This document shows, piece by piece, positions 6,593 to 7,946 of a stretch of DNA of 7,946 nucleotides (position 1 is the first letter of the stretch; the number at the start of each line of letters is the position of its first letter). The stretch comes from Leptospira sp. (GTDB lineage: Bacteria; Spirochaetota; Leptospiria; Leptospirales; Leptospiraceae). The translations under genes and the position numbers were made by a program. The stretch covers positions 1-7,946 of the forward strand of contig JAIOQL010000597.1 of NCBI GenBank assembly GCA_021413405.1. The letters run 5' to 3'. Below the pieces are notes generated by a model that was not told the origin of the DNA, did not search any database, and saw nothing but the letters and a program-made list of their open reading frames with translations.

Positions 6593-7324
6593 TCAGGATT
6601 TTGAATTTTGGATTGCTTCTTTCAGATCTAATTTTCCTTCATACATTGCTTTTCCGGTTATAATTCCATAAAGCGAATTTTTTTCGTTGAGAGCGGTGAG
6701 ATCAAAAATATCCTTTACCGATGAAATTCCGCCGGAAGCGATCAGCTGGAACGAAAAATCCCTGAGTATCTGCCTGTACGAAGATAAATTCGGTCCCGAC
6801 ATTGTTCCATCCTGTGCAATGTCCGTGAAAATAATCTGGGTCACACCCTGTGAATCGAGACGTTTCAGAAGATCATTGTAATGAATTTTTCCGTCTTCTT
6901 CCCATCCGCTGATTTTAACAATTCCATCCTTTGCATCCACCCCGATGATAATCCTGTCTGTGCCGATAAATGCAAGCGCTTCATCCACAAGTTTTGGATT
7001 TGTTACTGCTGCCGTTCCGAGGATGAATTTATCCATTCCCATTGATTCATAATATTTCAGTTTTTCAAGATCGCGGATCCCGCCACCAATCTGTATTTTT
7101 ACGTTAGTCGCTTTTCGTATCCGGCTGATGCATTCCTGGTTTGTTGAGTCTGCTTTTCTTGCACTGTTCAGATCTACGAGGTGGATCAGCTCTGCACCAT
7201 TGTCCCTGAATGCTTTTACAAGTTCCCATGGCTCCTGGCTATAAACAGTCTTCTGGTTGTAGTCCCCTTTGAAAAGACGAACAGCTTCATTATCGAGAAG
7301 ATCAATTGCGGGTATGATTATCAT
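6593..7324 (-). CDS. hisA: HisA: ProFAR isomerase of histidine biosynthesis
   Basis: A full-length 243-aa (beta/alpha)8 barrel, 1-(5-phosphoribosyl)-5-[(5-phosphoribosylamino)methylideneamino]imidazole-4-carboxamide isomerase, which carries out the Amadori rearrangement before the HisHF step. Landmarks are PAIDLLDNEAVRL (5-17) with catalytic Asp8, HLVDLNSA (48-55), the phosphate-binding QIGGGIRD (78-85), LGTAA (102-106), VDAKDG (129-134) with the second catalytic Asp130, TDIAQDGTMSGPN (167-179), ASGGISS (196-202) and ITGKAMYEG (222-230). These separate it from the related HisF. The first ATG overlaps the hisH stop by four bases (ATGA, 7321-7324), a sign of coupled translation, and no strong Shine-Dalgarno is seen. 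The next gene down, the MORN lipoprotein, has no link to histidine. Confidence 0.96.
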   Translation of the reverse strand: MIIIPAIDLLDNEAVRLFKGDYNQKTVYSQEPWELVKAFRDNGAELIHLVDLNSARKADSTNQECISRIRKATNVKIQIGGGIRDLEKLKYYESMGMDKFILGTAAVTNPKLVDEALAFIGTDRIIIGVDAKDGIVKISGWEEDGKIHYNDLLKRLDSQGVTQIIFTDIAQDGTMSGPNLSSYRQILRDFSFQLIASGGISSVKDIFDLTALNEKNSLYGIITGKAMYEGKLDLKEAIQNSKS

Positions 7325-7946
7325 GCGGCAGCCATATCAATAAAATTTTTTAGAATCTGCAAGCCTGCTTTATCAGACTTTTCAGGATGAAACTGTGTTC
7401 CGAAAATGTTCTCTTTTTCAATGATGACCGGAAATTTTTCATCATAATAGCAGCATTTAGCGACTATTGAATTTTCTTCGGCATTGACCGGCCGGAAAGA
7501 GTGTATAAAATACATATATGATCCGTTTTCAACATCTTTCAGTAACTTTTTTTCTTTGCCATTGTTAAAAATCAGTCTGTTCCAGCCCATGTGCGGGACC
7601 TTATATTTTTTTCCGGTAAATCTTTTTATATGTCCGTGGATAAATCCAAAACCGGGAATTACTTTTCCTTTGGTTGTCGATTCTTCCGAATCCTGGTATA
7701 GAATCTGGAAACCGATGCAGATCCCGAAAAGAGGTTTCCCCGATGCAACAAAATCCCGCAACGCCGGAACAAAACCAAGCTCAGTCAGATTTGACATTGC
7801 TTTTTCAAACGCACCATCCCCGGGAAGAACAACACCAGTGGCATTTGCCAGGTCAGCCGGGTCACTTGTCAGTTTGAAATCTTTTGTAAAAAGAGAAACT
7901 GCCTTCAGGCAGGAATGGATGTTTCCCATTCCGAAATCTATGACAG
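7321..7946 (-). CDS. hisH: HisH: glutaminase subunit of imidazole glycerol phosphate synthase, 5'-truncated by window edge
   Basis: Class-I glutamine amidotransferase subunit that feeds ammonia to HisF to make imidazole glycerol phosphate and AICAR. The frame is open to the right edge, where it reads VIDFGMGN, the start of the HisH fold; only a few N-terminal codons should be missing. The ATG at 7929 is the internal Met of GMGN, not the start. Visible motifs, numbered from that Met: PGDGAF (36-41), the nucleophile GICIGFQ (69-75, Cys71), VPHMGWN (111-117) and the remaining catalytic pair in FHPEKS (180-185, His181 and Glu183). The triad is complete, so it should be active. The C-terminus overlaps hisA by four bases. 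Adjacency to hisA supports a role in histidine synthesis rather than one of the HisH-like enzymes of surface-sugar pathways. hisF is not in this window. Confidence 0.95.
   Translation of the reverse strand, partial: VIDFGMGNIHSCLKAVSLFTKDFKLTSDPADLANATGVVLPGDGAFEKAMSNLTELGFVPALRDFVASGKPLFGICIGFQILYQDSEESTTKGKVIPGFGFIHGHIKRFTGKKYKVPHMGWNRLIFNNGKEKKLLKDVENGSYMYFIHSFRPVNAEENSIVAKCCYYDEKFPVIIEKENIFGTQFHPEKSDKAGLQILKNFIDMAAA

Noticed and set aside
7321..7929. HisH beginning at the ATG at 7929
   Set aside because: The frame continues upstream through VIDFG, a conserved part of HisH; the ATG is the internal Met of GMGN.

Overview
The window most likely comes from a spirochaete of the genus Leptospira or a close relative. 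The strongest clue is the plus-strand lipoprotein at 2704-3732. It ends in a domain I recognise as DUF1554, a family found mainly in leptospires, behind a lipobox signal peptide and a beta-sandwich (Calx-beta/Ig-like) segment. The moderately AT-rich sequence and a short MORN-repeat lipoprotein fit this. The assignment rests on recalled family distribution, not on a search.

Left block (1-2281, minus strand): a two-gene unit for a type IIA DNA topoisomerase. The A (cleavage) subunit comes first and is complete at 462 aa. The B (ATPase) subunit follows 5 bases later and runs off the left edge. The A subunit ends at the C-gate and has no DNA-wrapping C-terminal domain. Several motifs in both subunits look closer to phage T4 and eukaryotic topoisomerase II than to ordinary gyrase or topoisomerase IV. 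I call them parC and parE, with that caveat.

Middle (2282-2703): a 422-base AT-rich gap between the divergent parC and lipoprotein genes. It must hold promoters for both. I see a dyad beside a TTGACA box near parC, a TATAAT box before the lipoprotein gene and a pair of TTTCWGAAA motifs, but no convincing gene or RNA. The DUF1554 lipoprotein gene follows on the plus strand and converges on gpsA with only 12 bases between the stop codons.

Right block (3745-7946, minus strand): a tightly packed set read right to left as hisH (start just outside the window), hisA, a MORN-repeat lipoprotein, a VKOR-DsbA fusion and gpsA. Gaps run from a 4-base overlap (hisH/hisA) to 26 bases, and several genes have a clear Shine-Dalgarno sequence in the gap, so they are probably one transcript. 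HisH and HisA act next to each other in histidine synthesis. The three genes after them point to the envelope: a surface or periplasmic repeat protein, a self-contained membrane disulfide-forming enzyme, and the enzyme making sn-glycerol-3-phosphate for phospholipids. Most of the window is recognisable housekeeping or envelope sequence. The unusual items are the compact topoisomerase pair and the mixed histidine/envelope operon. I found no mobile element, CRISPR array, tRNA or rRNA.
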